Below, in pieces: positions 22,765 to 30,347 of a stretch of 49,646 nt of DNA (the stretch's first letter is position 1; every line of letters begins with the position of its first letter). A program made the translations under genes and the position numbers. Under the pieces are notes generated by a model, which saw only the letters and a program-made list of their open reading frames with translations, was not told the origin of the DNA and did not search any database. Source of the DNA: a virus; IMG/VR virus record IMGVR_UViG_3300046313_000787, positions 1-49,646 of that record. One strand, 5' to 3'.

Positions 22765-22868
22765 CAAAAATCTTTGAAAATAACAAGTAAAATAGATATA
22801 TTTAATTAAAAAATATAGAAAAAAGTATATTGAAAACAAGGTAAATTTGCTTTTAAAGTTGAGTGTCG

Positions 22869-22886
22869 TTATAATTTGAATTATAA
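22869..22886. promoter_or_regulatory. Operator O2 before the HTH/RHH gene
   Basis: TTATAATTTGAATTATAA, a perfect 8-2-8 dyad. It covers the TATAAT of a promoter with TTGCTT 17 bp upstream, reading to the gene at 22906. It matches autoregulation by a dimeric RHH protein. Confidence 0.65.
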
Positions 22887-22905
22887 TAAATAGTCAGGTT
22901 AGGTT

Positions 22906-23196
22906 ATGGCAAAAAGAATAATTCCGATAGAATTAATGGAGAAGGCAAAACAAAATAATATTCCAGCAATTACAGTTTATAAAAGAGTAGCGTCTGGGGT
23001 ATCAATGGAAGATGCAGTAACTGTTAAAGATATTAGAAAATTCTTTAAAGAAGACAATACTGACTTGATTTCTTTTCGTTATGAAAACAAAAAAAAGTTA
23101 GTATCTAAAATCAAATCATCTGGCAAGACATCTTCGGAGTTTATCTCTGAGGCTATTAATTTTTATTTAAAACATTTAGAAAACAATGAACGATAA
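22906..23196 (+). CDS. HTH plus ribbon-helix-helix repressor
   Basis: 96 residues. Residues 1-40 resemble a short phage HTH (MEKAKQNNIPAITVYKRVAS, G-V-S-M-E-D-A). Residues 55-93 form a ribbon-helix-helix: ISFRYENKKKLVSKIK, then GKTSSEFISEAINFYLK, as in CopG/ParD-type repressors. It likely represses its own promoter and the divergent 22730 gene through O1 and O2. It ends overlapping by 11 bases a 44-codon gene, an arrangement typical of antitoxin-toxin or repressor-effector pairs. Confidence 0.72.
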   Translation: MAKRIIPIELMEKAKQNNIPAITVYKRVASGVSMEDAVTVKDIRKFFKEDNTDLISFRYENKKKLVSKIKSSGKTSSEFISEAINFYLKHLENNER

Positions 23197-23320
23197 AATT
23201 GTAATTCACCCAACGTTACAGAAATTTAGAGAAGATACTTATAAGGCTATTATCCGAAACGAAGCCTTAGCTAAATTAAAACAAAAAAAAGTAGTCCCTT
23301 TTAAACCAATAGAGAATTAA
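23186..23320 (+). CDS. 44-residue protein overlapping the repressor gene
   Basis: ATG at 23186 inside the end of the repressor gene; stop TAA at 23318-23320, followed by a terminator. The product, MNDKIVIHPTLQKFREDTYK then AIIRNEALAKLKQKK, is basic at its C-terminus. No family recognised. Translational coupling and the shared terminator support it as real. It could be the partner of the HTH/RHH protein in a two-gene unit. Confidence 0.5.
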   Translation: MNDKIVIHPTLQKFREDTYKAIIRNEALAKLKQKKVVPFKPIEN

Positions 23321-23324
23321 CTAT

Positions 23325-23352
23325 AAAACCTAGCTAAATGCTAGGTTTTTCT
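23325..23352 (+). terminator. Intrinsic terminator
   Basis: AAAACCTAGC/GCTAGGTTTT with a 5-nt loop and T-rich tail. It ends the HTH/RHH unit. Confidence 0.85.
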
Positions 23353-23354
23353 TT

Positions 23355-23807
23355 TTAGTGATTTATATTTTCTATATTTTCTACTTGTTTATCATATAGT
23401 TGACTATATTCAATTAAGTTATTAACTCCTAAAATGTTTAGATATTTATAAATGTGTTTACAAGCTACCTTATTGGTTTTGTAAGCAATTTCTAAGAATA
23501 AATAATCAGTACATTCACATTCAATATGATCTTGCATCGGAGTGAGAATATAACTATTTACATTCTCTTTATTATGTGCAATATATTCATTATTACCAAA
23601 ACAATGGATTTCTACTTGATCTATTCTTGCTTTTCTGTTTTGAATAATGATACGTCTCATTTGTTTTTTTGTGATCAATGAAAGCTCGTCATTTTTTAAA
23701 ATTATGATCCCAACATCAGTCGAATCATAAGCAATTCTTTTTATTTCACTTTCTTTTATACCTAAATATTGTGCTACATTCTTTTTGTTAAACACTACTT
23801 GTGACAT
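23355..23807 (-). CDS. SWIM-type zinc finger protein
   Basis: 150 residues. The C-terminal half holds the SWIM pattern C-x-C-x(n)-C-x-H in HIECECTDYLFLEIAYK ... VACKHIYKYL. The N-terminal half begins MSQVVFNKKNVAQYLGIKES, suggestive of a small DNA-contacting domain, and is basic around residues 45-60. SWIM fingers occur in DNA-binding, recombination-linked and transposase-related proteins. Good ribosome site (AAAGGAG). Single gene convergent to the RHH unit. Confidence 0.68.
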   Translation of the reverse strand: MSQVVFNKKNVAQYLGIKESEIKRIAYDSTDVGIIILKNDELSLITKKQMRRIIIQNRKARIDQVEIHCFGNNEYIAHNKENVNSYILTPMQDHIECECTDYLFLEIAYKTNKVACKHIYKYLNILGVNNLIEYSQLYDKQVENIENINH

Positions 23808-23901
23808 ACTTTCTAACTCCTTTCTTTTTTAATTTGTTATATCTTATTATACCAAAAATATAATAAAAAGGCAAGGTATTTTGACAAGTAGTTTAAAGGA
23901 A

Positions 23902-24246
23902 TTAAGCAACAAAAATAGAAGTGCCAGTAATAGATTTCCTAAGTTGTAAGTATCGCTGACCATAAACAGTCATGCGATAATAATCGGCAGTGCGATCAAG
24001 TAATTTTAAATCAATGCTGTTACCCTCTTCGATAGCTCTTAATGCACCACCTAAAGTTAGGTTTTCCATTCTCTCTAATTCAAGGAAGTGTGCGGTTAAT
24101 AAACCTTGTGCGGTGGTGCGTTGTATTTCATTTATCCATAATCTAGGATTCAATAGAGATTCGTTTAAGAGTAATTCGGATTCTACTATTTCATCTTCAA
24201 TGTCATTGAAGGTTACATATCTTGTTTTAAATTCAGTTACATTCAT
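23902..24246 (-). CDS. Head-tail adaptor/head completion protein (DUF4054-like)
   Basis: 114 residues. The start MNVTEFKTRYVTFNDIEDEI and the helix with LLTAHFLELERM, ending in YGQRYLQLRK, follow the DUF4054 pattern (F-x-x-x-Y/F-x-x-F ... A-x-x-L-L-T-A-H-x-L). These proteins join the portal to the tail. It stands apart from both portal (33.6 kb) and capsid (16.4 kb) genes, which is unusual. A HIP1 site lies directly upstream. Confidence 0.7.
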   Translation of the reverse strand: MNVTEFKTRYVTFNDIEDEIVESELLLNESLLNPRLWINEIQRTTAQGLLTAHFLELERMENLTLGGALRAIEEGNSIDLKLLDRTADYYRMTVYGQRYLQLRKSITGTSIFVA

Positions 24247-24294
24247 TTTCTTTTATTTGGCGATCGCCTTTTCTTTTTATTATATCTTTTCATT

Positions 24295-24328
24295 AAAAAA
24301 GGCTTCTGGTTATTCAGAAGCCTTTTTT
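24295..24328. terminator. Bidirectional terminator
   Basis: AAAAAAGGCTTCTG/CAGAAGCCTTTTTT, 14-bp stem with a 6-nt loop and T runs on both strands. It ends the Rha gene on the minus strand. Confidence 0.88.
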
Positions 24329-24330
24329 AA

Positions 24331-25122
24331 TTATTCTCCTAAAAGAATTTGACGATCTTTATTTTGTTGCCAGAGATTATTTATTTCTTTTAAATTTTCA
24401 GTAGGGATATAGGGAGATTGGACTGCTCTTAAACCTTGACATATTAAATGTTCAGCGTTCATTTTTTTTAACCATTCAGCAAATTGAGTACCACTTTTAA
24501 ATCCGTATTTACGCCCCACTTCTGCGGTGCTACAGCCTTCAAAATTAACATTACGTCCATTCTTACAAACGACCGTTTCAGTGACTTTTGTCTCAACTTC
24601 TACTACAGCGTCAGGACGATTCGTAATTAAAGCATAAGTAGCTACGCCGTGCATTGTAATAATTGATTCTGATTTTTCAATTAAATTCTTCTGTAATCTC
24701 AACCCGTTATTATGAGAATTACTTATCGCTAACTGAAGTTTTAGATTCTCATTCTCTAATGACAATTCTTGTAAATGCTCACTTTGTTGTGGAATAACCT
24801 CTTTGATTATTCTTTTTGCTTCTATAAAAGCATTCGTTAATCGCTCTTTACAATCTAAAACCTTTTCAGTGTTTCTTGACATGGTCATTAATAAAGTTGC
24901 CTGAGCTTCGTTAAGGTAACAATAATTTATAGCTTGTTTACCTCCTGCCGTTTGCAAGGTCTCCGTTTTAAACGCAAGGCTTGTTTTTCTTTCCAACCTT
25001 ACCTGATGTTTTTTAATTGTCTCGATTAAATTTTTGTGCTTAATCCCCAACTCATTTGCAATTAATCTTGAATCAACTACGTTTTGATCGTTTACTTGTT
25101 CAATTCTCAATAAATCTGTCAT
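24331..25122 (-). CDS. Rha-family phage regulator/antirepressor
   Basis: 263 residues. The N-terminal Rha domain is plain: VVDSRLIANELGIKHKNLIE then INYCYLNEAQATLLMTMSRN. A coiled coil spans about 120-145, and the C-terminal ANT/KilAC-like domain has C-S-T-A-E-V-G-R-K-Y-G-F-K-S-G-T-Q-F-A-E-W-L-K-K. Rha proteins control lysogeny or early development of temperate phages and can interfere with superinfection. The start MTDLLRIE and the preceding operator/leader RNA (copy 4) tie it to the BRO and HTH genes at 381, 21614 and 39468. Confidence 0.83.
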   Translation of the reverse strand: MTDLLRIEQVNDQNVVDSRLIANELGIKHKNLIETIKKHQVRLERKTSLAFKTETLQTAGGKQAINYCYLNEAQATLLMTMSRNTEKVLDCKERLTNAFIEAKRIIKEVIPQQSEHLQELSLENENLKLQLAISNSHNNGLRLQKNLIEKSESIITMHGVATYALITNRPDAVVEVETKVTETVVCKNGRNVNFEGCSTAEVGRKYGFKSGTQFAEWLKKMNAEHLICQGLRAVQSPYIPTENLKEINNLWQQNKDRQILLGE

Positions 25123-25215
25123 AATGAATTTATCCTCTAAGTTTCGTTTAGTGGTATAGACGATATTAAAAGCGGATTCTTAATCAAAGCTAAGAGTTCG
25201 CTTGTCTGTTATTCC
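25123..25215 (-). ncRNA. Structured leader RNA, copy 4 (most diverged)
   Basis: On the minus strand AGAC-AAGCG ... CGCTT-TTAATATC-GTCT: outer stem 25204-25207 with 25158-25161, inner 25199-25203 with 25170-25174, and a terminal CTTA/TAAG hairpin. The 8-nt bulge between the 3' arms is kept. Stem bases differ from copies 1-3 while pairing is intact, the strongest evidence for a functional RNA fold. TACCACTAAAC after the stem matches copy 1 (GACCACTAAAC). Confidence 0.65.
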
Positions 25216-25260
25216 TATATATATAATAACACTTTTAGGCTATAAATTACGGTTTTATTG
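25216..25260 (-). promoter_or_regulatory. Promoter/operator block, copy 4
   Basis: AAAACCGTAATTTATAG, AAAAGTG and a -10-like TATTAT, in the same order and spacing as the other three copies. Confidence 0.58.
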
Positions 25261-25280
25261 AAAAAAGATTAAACGAAAAC

Positions 25281-25330
25281 AAAGAAATAAAAAAAAGTAA
25301 TAATTTAATATTACTTTTTTTTATTTCTTT
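25281..25330 (-). terminator. Possible terminator upstream of the Rha unit
   Basis: A perfect 22-bp stem whose arms are 25281-25302 and 25309-25330, A-rich on one side and T-rich on the other, around GTAATA/TATTAC. It would stop transcription from the fibre operon running leftwards out of 25366 before it enters the Rha leader. Confidence 0.75.
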
Positions 25331-25365
25331 TGAGGAGGTCTGTAGATAACTTCTTCTTTTTATGG

Positions 25366-25635
25366 CTATTCTTGAGTTAAAGGTATTTTAGCATTAGGAT
25401 CGTAAGGATTATAGATATTAGCTAAGTTAGTTAATATGATGTCAAGATTAGGAACAATTCCCCTAATCTCACCGCCAGTAATTCTAATCTCCCTCGTTTC
25501 TAAAGGTGTATAACTAGGACTATATTTTGTGTAATTAAGAATAGCTATTGACTGATCAAGATTAGCGGCATTAATCTGCAATTCAAAATTAGTCAAAAAA
25601 GATATAGCTATTAATTGTTTCTCTTCATAAGGCAT
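25366..25635 (-). CDS. Small protein at the end of the structural operon
   Basis: 89 residues, low charge (KQLIAISFLTNFELQINAAN, TNLANIYNPYDP). No family recognised. It lies two bases after the 401-residue structural protein and is probably an accessory or chaperone of that protein. Only position supports this. Confidence 0.6.
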   Translation of the reverse strand: MPYEEKQLIAISFLTNFELQINAANLDQSIAILNYTKYSPSYTPLETREIRITGGEIRGIVPNLDIILTNLANIYNPYDPNAKIPLTQE

Positions 25636-25637
25636 TT

Positions 25638-26843
25638 TTAAGTCTCCAATACAAAATTAATTAAACAGGCTTGTAATGTCATGTTTGCAACGCTACTGGT
25701 AATAACGATTGCATAATAAACTCCCGTATTATCAAAATTAGTTTCTAAATACTGATTTATTAATAAGTTGCTACCACCAGCTCTCGTAAATTGTGTTGCT
25801 AATGTGCTAGTCAAAGCCTCCCCAGTAAAAGTAACTCCAGTGGTGGTGGGTATCCATTGCTCAACACCATTTCTAACACCGCTACTAGCTGGTAAATTCC
25901 CCACACTTGTTAATCGTACTAATTCAACTCTGATCGTAGCATTAGTGCCAAAAGCAACTTCATAATCCGTAATCAAAATTCTACTATTAGGGGCATTAGA
26001 CCTAAAGACAAAAACAGCAGTCGGCACATTAGCGGCAAGGTTAAAACCAGTAAACCTACTCAGTGCAAAAGGAAATCCACTTCTTTCTTGCCCCCCTTCT
26101 ATTAGACAAGTTGCACAGATAACTCTGAATGTCTCAAGATTAGTGGTAGCCCGATTTACCTCCATTTCATAGCTTAGAAATAAGTTAGGAGATGCCATAT
26201 AGGGAACGTCAAGACCGTTTTTATGACTAAAGATATTAGCGATAAATAACTTTCTATCTTGTACAAAACCACAAATCACATCACCCACCCCTAAATATTC
26301 AAAAGCAATCACTCCAATCTGTGCTTTTGTCCAGTCAAGAGTTAAGTTATTTATCCAAAGACTTTCTGGTTTTACTAATTGAGTGTTAGTAACAGTAGAT
26401 GCTAAATTCCATGATATTTGACTACCATTTTGTTCTAACCAGATACCGTTTTTGGGGGAACTACTGAAATAACCAGCCCTTTTAATTACACCTGTTGTTC
26501 CAGTGGTTACGAAATTAAAAGTAAAGAATACTAATAAAGACTTCCCATTTTGGTATAGCCCACATATCTTACTCCTTGCTCGATAAAAACCCCCCGTCCC
26601 TGTTGAAGTTATATCAAAATAATTATTAATAGCAGACCCACTCATTTGAGCATTAGGAGTAATAAAACCATGACTTAACGATAAATCTCTTATTGTTGTA
26701 GTATCTTGTTTTATTTGTACTTGAGTTTCGGGGGATGACACTCTCAATCGCCCGAATAAGTCAACAAAAGGCTCGGGAATATTAATGTCGATATTGTCTA
26801 ATGCTACTTGCTGACCACCCGTTAAGGTTATTACTCGGCTCAT
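25638..26843 (-). CDS. Phage structural protein with FGRLRVSSPET motif
   Basis: 401 residues, beta-rich. The segment EPFVDLFGRLRVSSPETQVQ belongs to a widespread group of phage and giant-virus structural proteins that begin their jelly-roll-like domain with F-G-R-L-R-V-S. This is followed by a concanavalin/laminin-like sequence (GFYRARSKICGLYQNGKSLL). Probably a virion fibre or appendage component. No enzyme motif seen. Part of the minus operon 28562 to 25366. Confidence 0.72.
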   Translation of the reverse strand: MSRVITLTGGQQVALDNIDINIPEPFVDLFGRLRVSSPETQVQIKQDTTTIRDLSLSHGFITPNAQMSGSAINNYFDITSTGTGGFYRARSKICGLYQNGKSLLVFFTFNFVTTGTTGVIKRAGYFSSSPKNGIWLEQNGSQISWNLASTVTNTQLVKPESLWINNLTLDWTKAQIGVIAFEYLGVGDVICGFVQDRKLFIANIFSHKNGLDVPYMASPNLFLSYEMEVNRATTNLETFRVICATCLIEGGQERSGFPFALSRFTGFNLAANVPTAVFVFRSNAPNSRILITDYEVAFGTNATIRVELVRLTSVGNLPASSGVRNGVEQWIPTTTGVTFTGEALTSTLATQFTRAGGSNLLINQYLETNFDNTGVYYAIVITSSVANMTLQACLINFVLET

Positions 26844-26846
26844 AAT

Positions 26847-27362
26847 TTACCCAAAATAAATTACGTCATCAAATTCAAACAAAACACCACTAGGTACACC
26901 AATCCCTAATGTTTGTTGAAAATTACCCACTGTTTGTGCGGGTGCTGTGGTAGTGCCTAAACCTGCTGTAGTTGCACTTAAATAGTATTTAAGACCTTCG
27001 GTCGAAGCCAAACTTGTATTTACCCCTTTAGTATAAATAGTAGCGTTAGCACCTGTTAAAACAGAAGCTAAAACAAAACCGTTAGCAATTTTATCAACGT
27101 CATTGGCGATCGCCTTTCTAACGGCTGGAGTTCCAGCGTTATCGTAAATATTTACAAAATTACCACTGGTTAAATCTTCAGTAGCGTTAGCAGTTTCTAC
27201 TTGTATCTCAACACCAGAGGGCATAAAACTAGCGTCAATTTTCCCACTACTATTGGTCATAAAGATTTTATTAGCATCGGTAGCACCAGTTGATGTACTA
27301 ATAGCAGAAACTAAAGTAGTTTTACCAGTGGTGGGTAAGGTTAGAAATTTGGAAGTGCTCAT
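26847..27362 (-). CDS. Putative head-fibre or decoration protein
   Basis: 171 residues, Ala/Thr/Ser-rich. The pattern KFLTLPTTGKTTLVSAISTS, then NKIFMTNSSGKIDASFMPSG, followed by a beta domain (VETANATEDLTSGNFVNIYD), is typical of small phage fibres of cyanophages: a collar that attaches to the virion and a compact beta tip. The ending L-F-E-F-D-D-V-I-Y-F-G suits trimeric fibres. The orphan omega-RNA-like element lies just upstream of its start. Confidence 0.7.
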   Translation of the reverse strand: MSTSKFLTLPTTGKTTLVSAISTSTGATDANKIFMTNSSGKIDASFMPSGVEIQVETANATEDLTSGNFVNIYDNAGTPAVRKAIANDVDKIANGFVLASVLTGANATIYTKGVNTSLASTEGLKYYLSATTAGLGTTTAPAQTVGNFQQTLGIGVPSGVLFEFDDVIYFG

Positions 27363-27449
27363 AATATCGTAAATATTGTAATATATTATCTGTAGTATAA
27401 CATATTACAATATTTATAAATTGTTGATTTTTCTAATGAATACGCACTA

Positions 27450-27706
27450 AAAAGCAGAAGATATGTTAAGATAAACAAAGACTTGTAACCAGTAATGTGG
27501 GCAGTTAAATAAAATATATTTCAATACTTTCTTAAGAAAATAAATAGTAGCGGTAGGGCATATCGTGAAAATAAAATGCTTGTGGAGTCGGTCTGACGGG
27601 GATCAAATAAAGCGATTTAATTAATCTAGTTAAGTGTCAATGAAACAAGAATCACTCATCAAAGATCGTGATGGTGTGAGTGTCAATCATAATATTATTG
27701 GGTTAT
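27450..27706 (+). ncRNA. Orphan TnpB-type omega-RNA (reRNA)-like element
   Basis: Between two structural genes lies a stretch with no gene. It contains TGTGGAGTCGGTCTGACGGG (27581-27600), then AAGTGTCAATGAAACAAGAA (27632-27651), a hairpin CACTCATCA/TGATggtGTGAGTG, and ends GTGTCAA (27680-27686). From memory this is the conserved right-end/omega-RNA scaffold of cyanobacterial IS200/IS605-type TnpB elements. The guide would start at 27687, exactly at the stop of the gene on the other strand. A promoter-like TTAAGAT precedes it (27466-27472). No TnpB gene is present in the window, so it is either a remnant or a stand-alone guide RNA. Antisense to the surrounding operon. Confidence 0.5.
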
Positions 27707-28166
27707 TTTGTAGTATAAAAATTGATTTTGTAGTAATAGGTTTTGCTATGTGCAATAAAAAAGAAATTCCATTATCGACAGTTTGAGTTAAATCACCATT
27801 AATTCCCAAAAAGATAGGCTTGTTTAATTCCCAATTCCAATTATCATTAGTGACTAAACCATAGTTTCTTATAGTTGCAGTTAAATTAATTGGTGCTGAA
27901 AATAAATTAAGACCTAGAAAACTATCGCTATGAGTTAGGTTACTTGCTTTAGCTATTTCTAATTGATTTTGTGCATTAAGAATAACGGGACAGTTTAAAG
28001 GTAAATTTTCAGAAGCCAAATAGAAAACATCATTTGAACTAGACAAGTTAAAAACATAATTACCAGACGGCAAAAGTTTAACTTCATTATTAATTGGTTT
28101 AACAATGACGGTGTTAATTTCATTTTGTACAATTACTTTTTTAGGTGCATCAGAACTTGTAAACAT
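27687..28166 (-). CDS. Virion-associated beta-structured protein
   Basis: 159 residues. N-terminal MFTSSDAPKKVIVQNEINTV and a C-terminal domain with FLGINGDLTQTV, GISFLLHIAKPI and SIFI, patterns common in small phage fibre or baseplate proteins. It directly follows the 28562 gene (1 base) in the structural operon. Its final codons overlap the predicted guide segment of the omega-RNA-like element. Confidence 0.6.
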   Translation of the reverse strand: MFTSSDAPKKVIVQNEINTVIVKPINNEVKLLPSGNYVFNLSSSNDVFYLASENLPLNCPVILNAQNQLEIAKASNLTHSDSFLGLNLFSAPINLTATIRNYGLVTNDNWNWELNKPIFLGINGDLTQTVDNGISFLLHIAKPITTKSIFILQNNPIIL

Positions 28167-28562
28167 TTAAGTCACCTCAGGATAAACTTGCACATAACCC
28201 CAAGTTGTACCCACTACCACACCGTCAGGTGCTTCTAACTCTAAATCCCATACAAAAGTTTTAGAAACAATTAAATCATCTTCATTTCCTTGATATTTTG
28301 TAGGCTCTAATAATGATGTTTGACTTGCTGTTAATTGTAACTTGATTACCGTATAAGGATTATTCTGATCATCTAAGACAGGATAAGTCAAAGGTAAAAA
28401 ACTAAACGAGGCTAACTCGATACCGCCCCTAGATAAAAAAGTATCTCTAATTTTTGCTCTTGGGATATATGTCGATATATCATTAGACCACCATACTGTC
28501 AAGTTATATGTTTTTCCTTGTATTATTCCCAAGTCTCCTATTAGATTTATTGCACTTGTCAT
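28167..28562 (-). CDS. Putative baseplate/fibre protein, first gene of the structural operon
   Basis: 131 residues: INLIGDLGIIQGKTYNLTVW, then LELEAPDGVV and Y-V-Q-V-Y-P-E-V-T. The pattern of an immunoglobulin-like or BppU-type N-terminal domain (Q-G-x-T-x-x-x-x-x-x-W) suggests a baseplate attachment domain. No enzymatic motif. First gene of the minus-strand operon reading to 25366. Confidence 0.6.
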   Translation of the reverse strand: MTSAINLIGDLGIIQGKTYNLTVWWSNDISTYIPRAKIRDTFLSRGGIELASFSFLPLTYPVLDDQNNPYTVIKLQLTASQTSLLEPTKYQGNEDDLIVSKTFVWDLELEAPDGVVVGTTWGYVQVYPEVT

Positions 28563-28665
28563 AATTAAACCTGTGTTACTTTTTGTATTTTAACATATTA
28601 CTAAAATCAGTATTTTCAAAATAAATCAAATAGGTTATAGTAAAAAGAAAAAACAAGGAGGTTTT

Positions 28666-28908
28666 ATGAAAATAGATAGAGTTTGCCAAAAGTGCGGAAG
28701 TATTCATATTGTTAAAGCGAGTAAGACTAAATCTGATTACCAGCGTTATCAATGTCAAGATTGTAAACATAAATTTACAGAAACGGGATTAAAAGTTGGC
28801 AGACAACAAATTAATTTTGATTGCATTCAATGCGGAGAAATAGCTATTGCTAAAGGACTTTGCCGTAAATGTTACACCAGATCACTTAACAAAAATAAAT
28901 TAATTTAA
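28666..28908 (+). CDS. Double zinc-ribbon protein
   Basis: 80 residues with an excellent ribosome site (AAGGAGGTTTT). Four Cys pairs make two ribbons: CQKC ... CQDC (residues 7-37; YQCQDCKHKF as in transposase-like zinc ribbons) and CIQC ... CRKC (53-71). It is likely to bind DNA or RNA. Such ribbons occur in IS1/IS1595 transposases, but no transposase follows. It may be a phage transcription factor. Located divergently beside the structural operon. Confidence 0.75.
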   Translation: MKIDRVCQKCGSIHIVKASKTKSDYQRYQCQDCKHKFTETGLKVGRQQINFDCIQCGEIAIAKGLCRKCYTRSLNKNKLI

Positions 28909-28916
28909 AATATACC

Positions 28917-28945
28917 TTGACAATATAAATTAAATAGGTGATAAT
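28917..28945 (+). promoter_or_regulatory. Promoter P1, duplicated at 32087
   Basis: TTGACA (28917-28922), 17-bp spacer ATATAAATTAAATAGGT, then GATAAT (28940-28945). The same -35 and spacer (one base different) recur at 32087-32115, and the leaders after them are also similar (ACAAAC, then TTAGA-ATTATG). Confidence 0.8.
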
Positions 28946-28977
28946 ATTTATATACAAACAAAAACAGATTAGATATT

Positions 28978-29844
28978 ATGACTTACAAAGAATTACAAGC
29001 GGCATTAAAAGGTTACAAATTACAAGGTTTGACTGAAATCAAATTAACGGCAAGTAAAGAAGTGTTACAAGCTGAATTTGACAAAATAGTCAAAGAGTTA
29101 GAAGGATTTACAACTGAAGAATTAAATATTGTAGAAAATATTAAAACTAATTCAGAAAGTAATCAAGAAACTTCTTTCGAGTTAGCTACTAATACTTATA
29201 TTGAAATAATTGAGAAAACCTTATTGGCTGAGTTTAATTGTAATTACAAAATAAAGAAATCTGAGATTACAAAAAATAAACATAAAATAGTCAAAAAATT
29301 TTTAAGAACAATAGCAAAAAAAACGGGAATAAATGAACTTAATTTTTGTCATGTATTACAAGAAAATGTAGAAAATTACTTTTATGATTTAGCATTGACA
29401 GGTTATGAATATCATCGCCTTGATAGTTTTTTAGAAATCTTTGCCAAATATCTATCTGAGATTGAGACTACTGAGGAAACCGAAGAAACAACTCCCGTCT
29501 TAGAAATAGTTGAAGAAACTGATCCTTCTTTAGATATTGCTATTCAATATTTTGTAGATGCTGTTAATCACGTTTTTAAACGATTTGGTAGCGATAATTT
29601 TATAACAAGTGGTTATCTAACTCATTATCTTGTCAATGATATATCTATTGGTTATTTTATTAAATTTCTTAATCTAAACACTGGTTTTGAATTTACTGAA
29701 TTTATGGAATACTTAGAATATCATCTCGAAGATAAATACGAATACTTTATACAATATTCATTTTTAAATTATCGTAAATACCCAGTTAAAATGATTTTAC
29801 AAGATTTTGCTGAGGTAATTAATATTCATCAATTAGTTGCCTAA
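28978..29844 (+). CDS. SAP-like domain protein
   Basis: 288 residues. Residues 2-40, TYKELQAALKGYKLQGLTEI followed by KLTASKEVLQAEF, form the SAP-like DNA-binding motif frequent in cyanobacterial proteins. The rest is helical and acidic, with E/T-rich linker (ETTEETEETTP) and no recognised enzyme motif. A strong promoter (P1) lies 32 bases upstream and a perfect terminator after the stop, so it is a single-gene unit. A role in DNA binding, perhaps recombination or regulation, is inferred. Confidence 0.62.
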   Translation: MTYKELQAALKGYKLQGLTEIKLTASKEVLQAEFDKIVKELEGFTTEELNIVENIKTNSESNQETSFELATNTYIEIIEKTLLAEFNCNYKIKKSEITKNKHKIVKKFLRTIAKKTGINELNFCHVLQENVENYFYDLALTGYEYHRLDSFLEIFAKYLSEIETTEETEETTPVLEIVEETDPSLDIAIQYFVDAVNHVFKRFGSDNFITSGYLTHYLVNDISIGYFIKFLNLNTGFEFTEFMEYLEYHLEDKYEYFIQYSFLNYRKYPVKMILQDFAEVINIHQLVA

Positions 29845-29851
29845 TCATCAC

Positions 29852-29879
29852 AAGTTACTTAGAAATTTCTAAGTAACTT
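29852..29879 (+). terminator. Terminator hairpin
   Basis: AAGTTACTTAGAAA immediately followed by its reverse complement; ends CTTT with a moderate T run. Confidence 0.7.
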
Positions 29880-29920
29880 TCAAAACAATTTGTATTTATG
29901 TAATTTTAGGATAAAATATA

Positions 29921-30226
29921 ATGACTTGCGTTATTACTTTAGGTAATGTTATGGATACTCAAAATAACCCACAATTTAGCATCGAAGATATTGCCTATTT
30001 TAAATGGGATAAATCAAAGGGGATTACTTTGAGAAAATTACGCACCGAGAAGAATTTAACAATGAAACAATTATCTCAGAAAATATCTCTACTTGGCGTT
30101 GAATGCAGTATCGATTATCTTGGCACTTTAGAATATGGGAAAGTTGAAAGTCTTAAAGTAGATAAATTATTAGCAATAGTACATTGCTTGGAAGTTGAAC
30201 TTTGCTACTTTTCTAATAGAAGATAA
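29921..30226 (+). CDS. XRE-family repressor, module 3
   Basis: 101 residues with FKWDKSKGITLRKLRTEKNL and TMKQLSQKISLLGVECSIDY then LGTLEYGKVESLK, an XRE helix-turn-helix. It is the same length as the module 1 repressor from ATG 790 and shares its motif order. Downstream, after 20 bases, comes a promoter with a 19-bp palindrome, then the coiled-coil gene. ATG 29954 (MDTQNNPQ) is an alternative start. It probably controls that promoter. Confidence 0.8.
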   Translation: MTCVITLGNVMDTQNNPQFSIEDIAYFKWDKSKGITLRKLRTEKNLTMKQLSQKISLLGVECSIDYLGTLEYGKVESLKVDKLLAIVHCLEVELCYFSNRR

Positions 30227-30246
30227 ATATATTTTTTTTCTTTATC

Positions 30247-30275
30247 TTGACATCTTGTTTAAAACAAGATAATAT
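30247..30275 (+). promoter_or_regulatory. Promoter with operator in the spacer, module 3
   Basis: TTGACA (30247-30252), 17-bp spacer, TAATAT (30270-30275). The palindrome ATCTTGTTTAAAACAAGAT (30252-30270) fills the spacer completely. It is the clearest example of the three-module design. Confidence 0.85.
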
Positions 30276-30347
30276 ATTTATATATGAGTAAATCAACTCT
30301 AAGAGAACCTCGACATAATCACAAATATTAAATAGGAAATAGCGAGT

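Noticed and set aside
27541-27640. Possible tRNA or tmRNA in the non-coding stretch
   Set aside because: GC-richer bases looked like an RNA gene, but no acceptor stem, T-loop GTTCGA or CCA-compatible end is present; the omega-RNA scaffold explains the conserved pieces better.
28576-28770. 64-residue minus-strand frame over the zinc-ribbon gene
   Set aside because: The plus-strand gene has a consensus ribosome site and four cysteine pairs; the antisense frame has neither.
28666-28908. Zinc-ribbon gene as a transposase remnant linked to the omega-RNA-like element
   Set aside because: The ribbons resemble those of IS1-type transposases, but TnpB has a different single ribbon within RuvC; distance and strand also do not fit a TnpB remnant.
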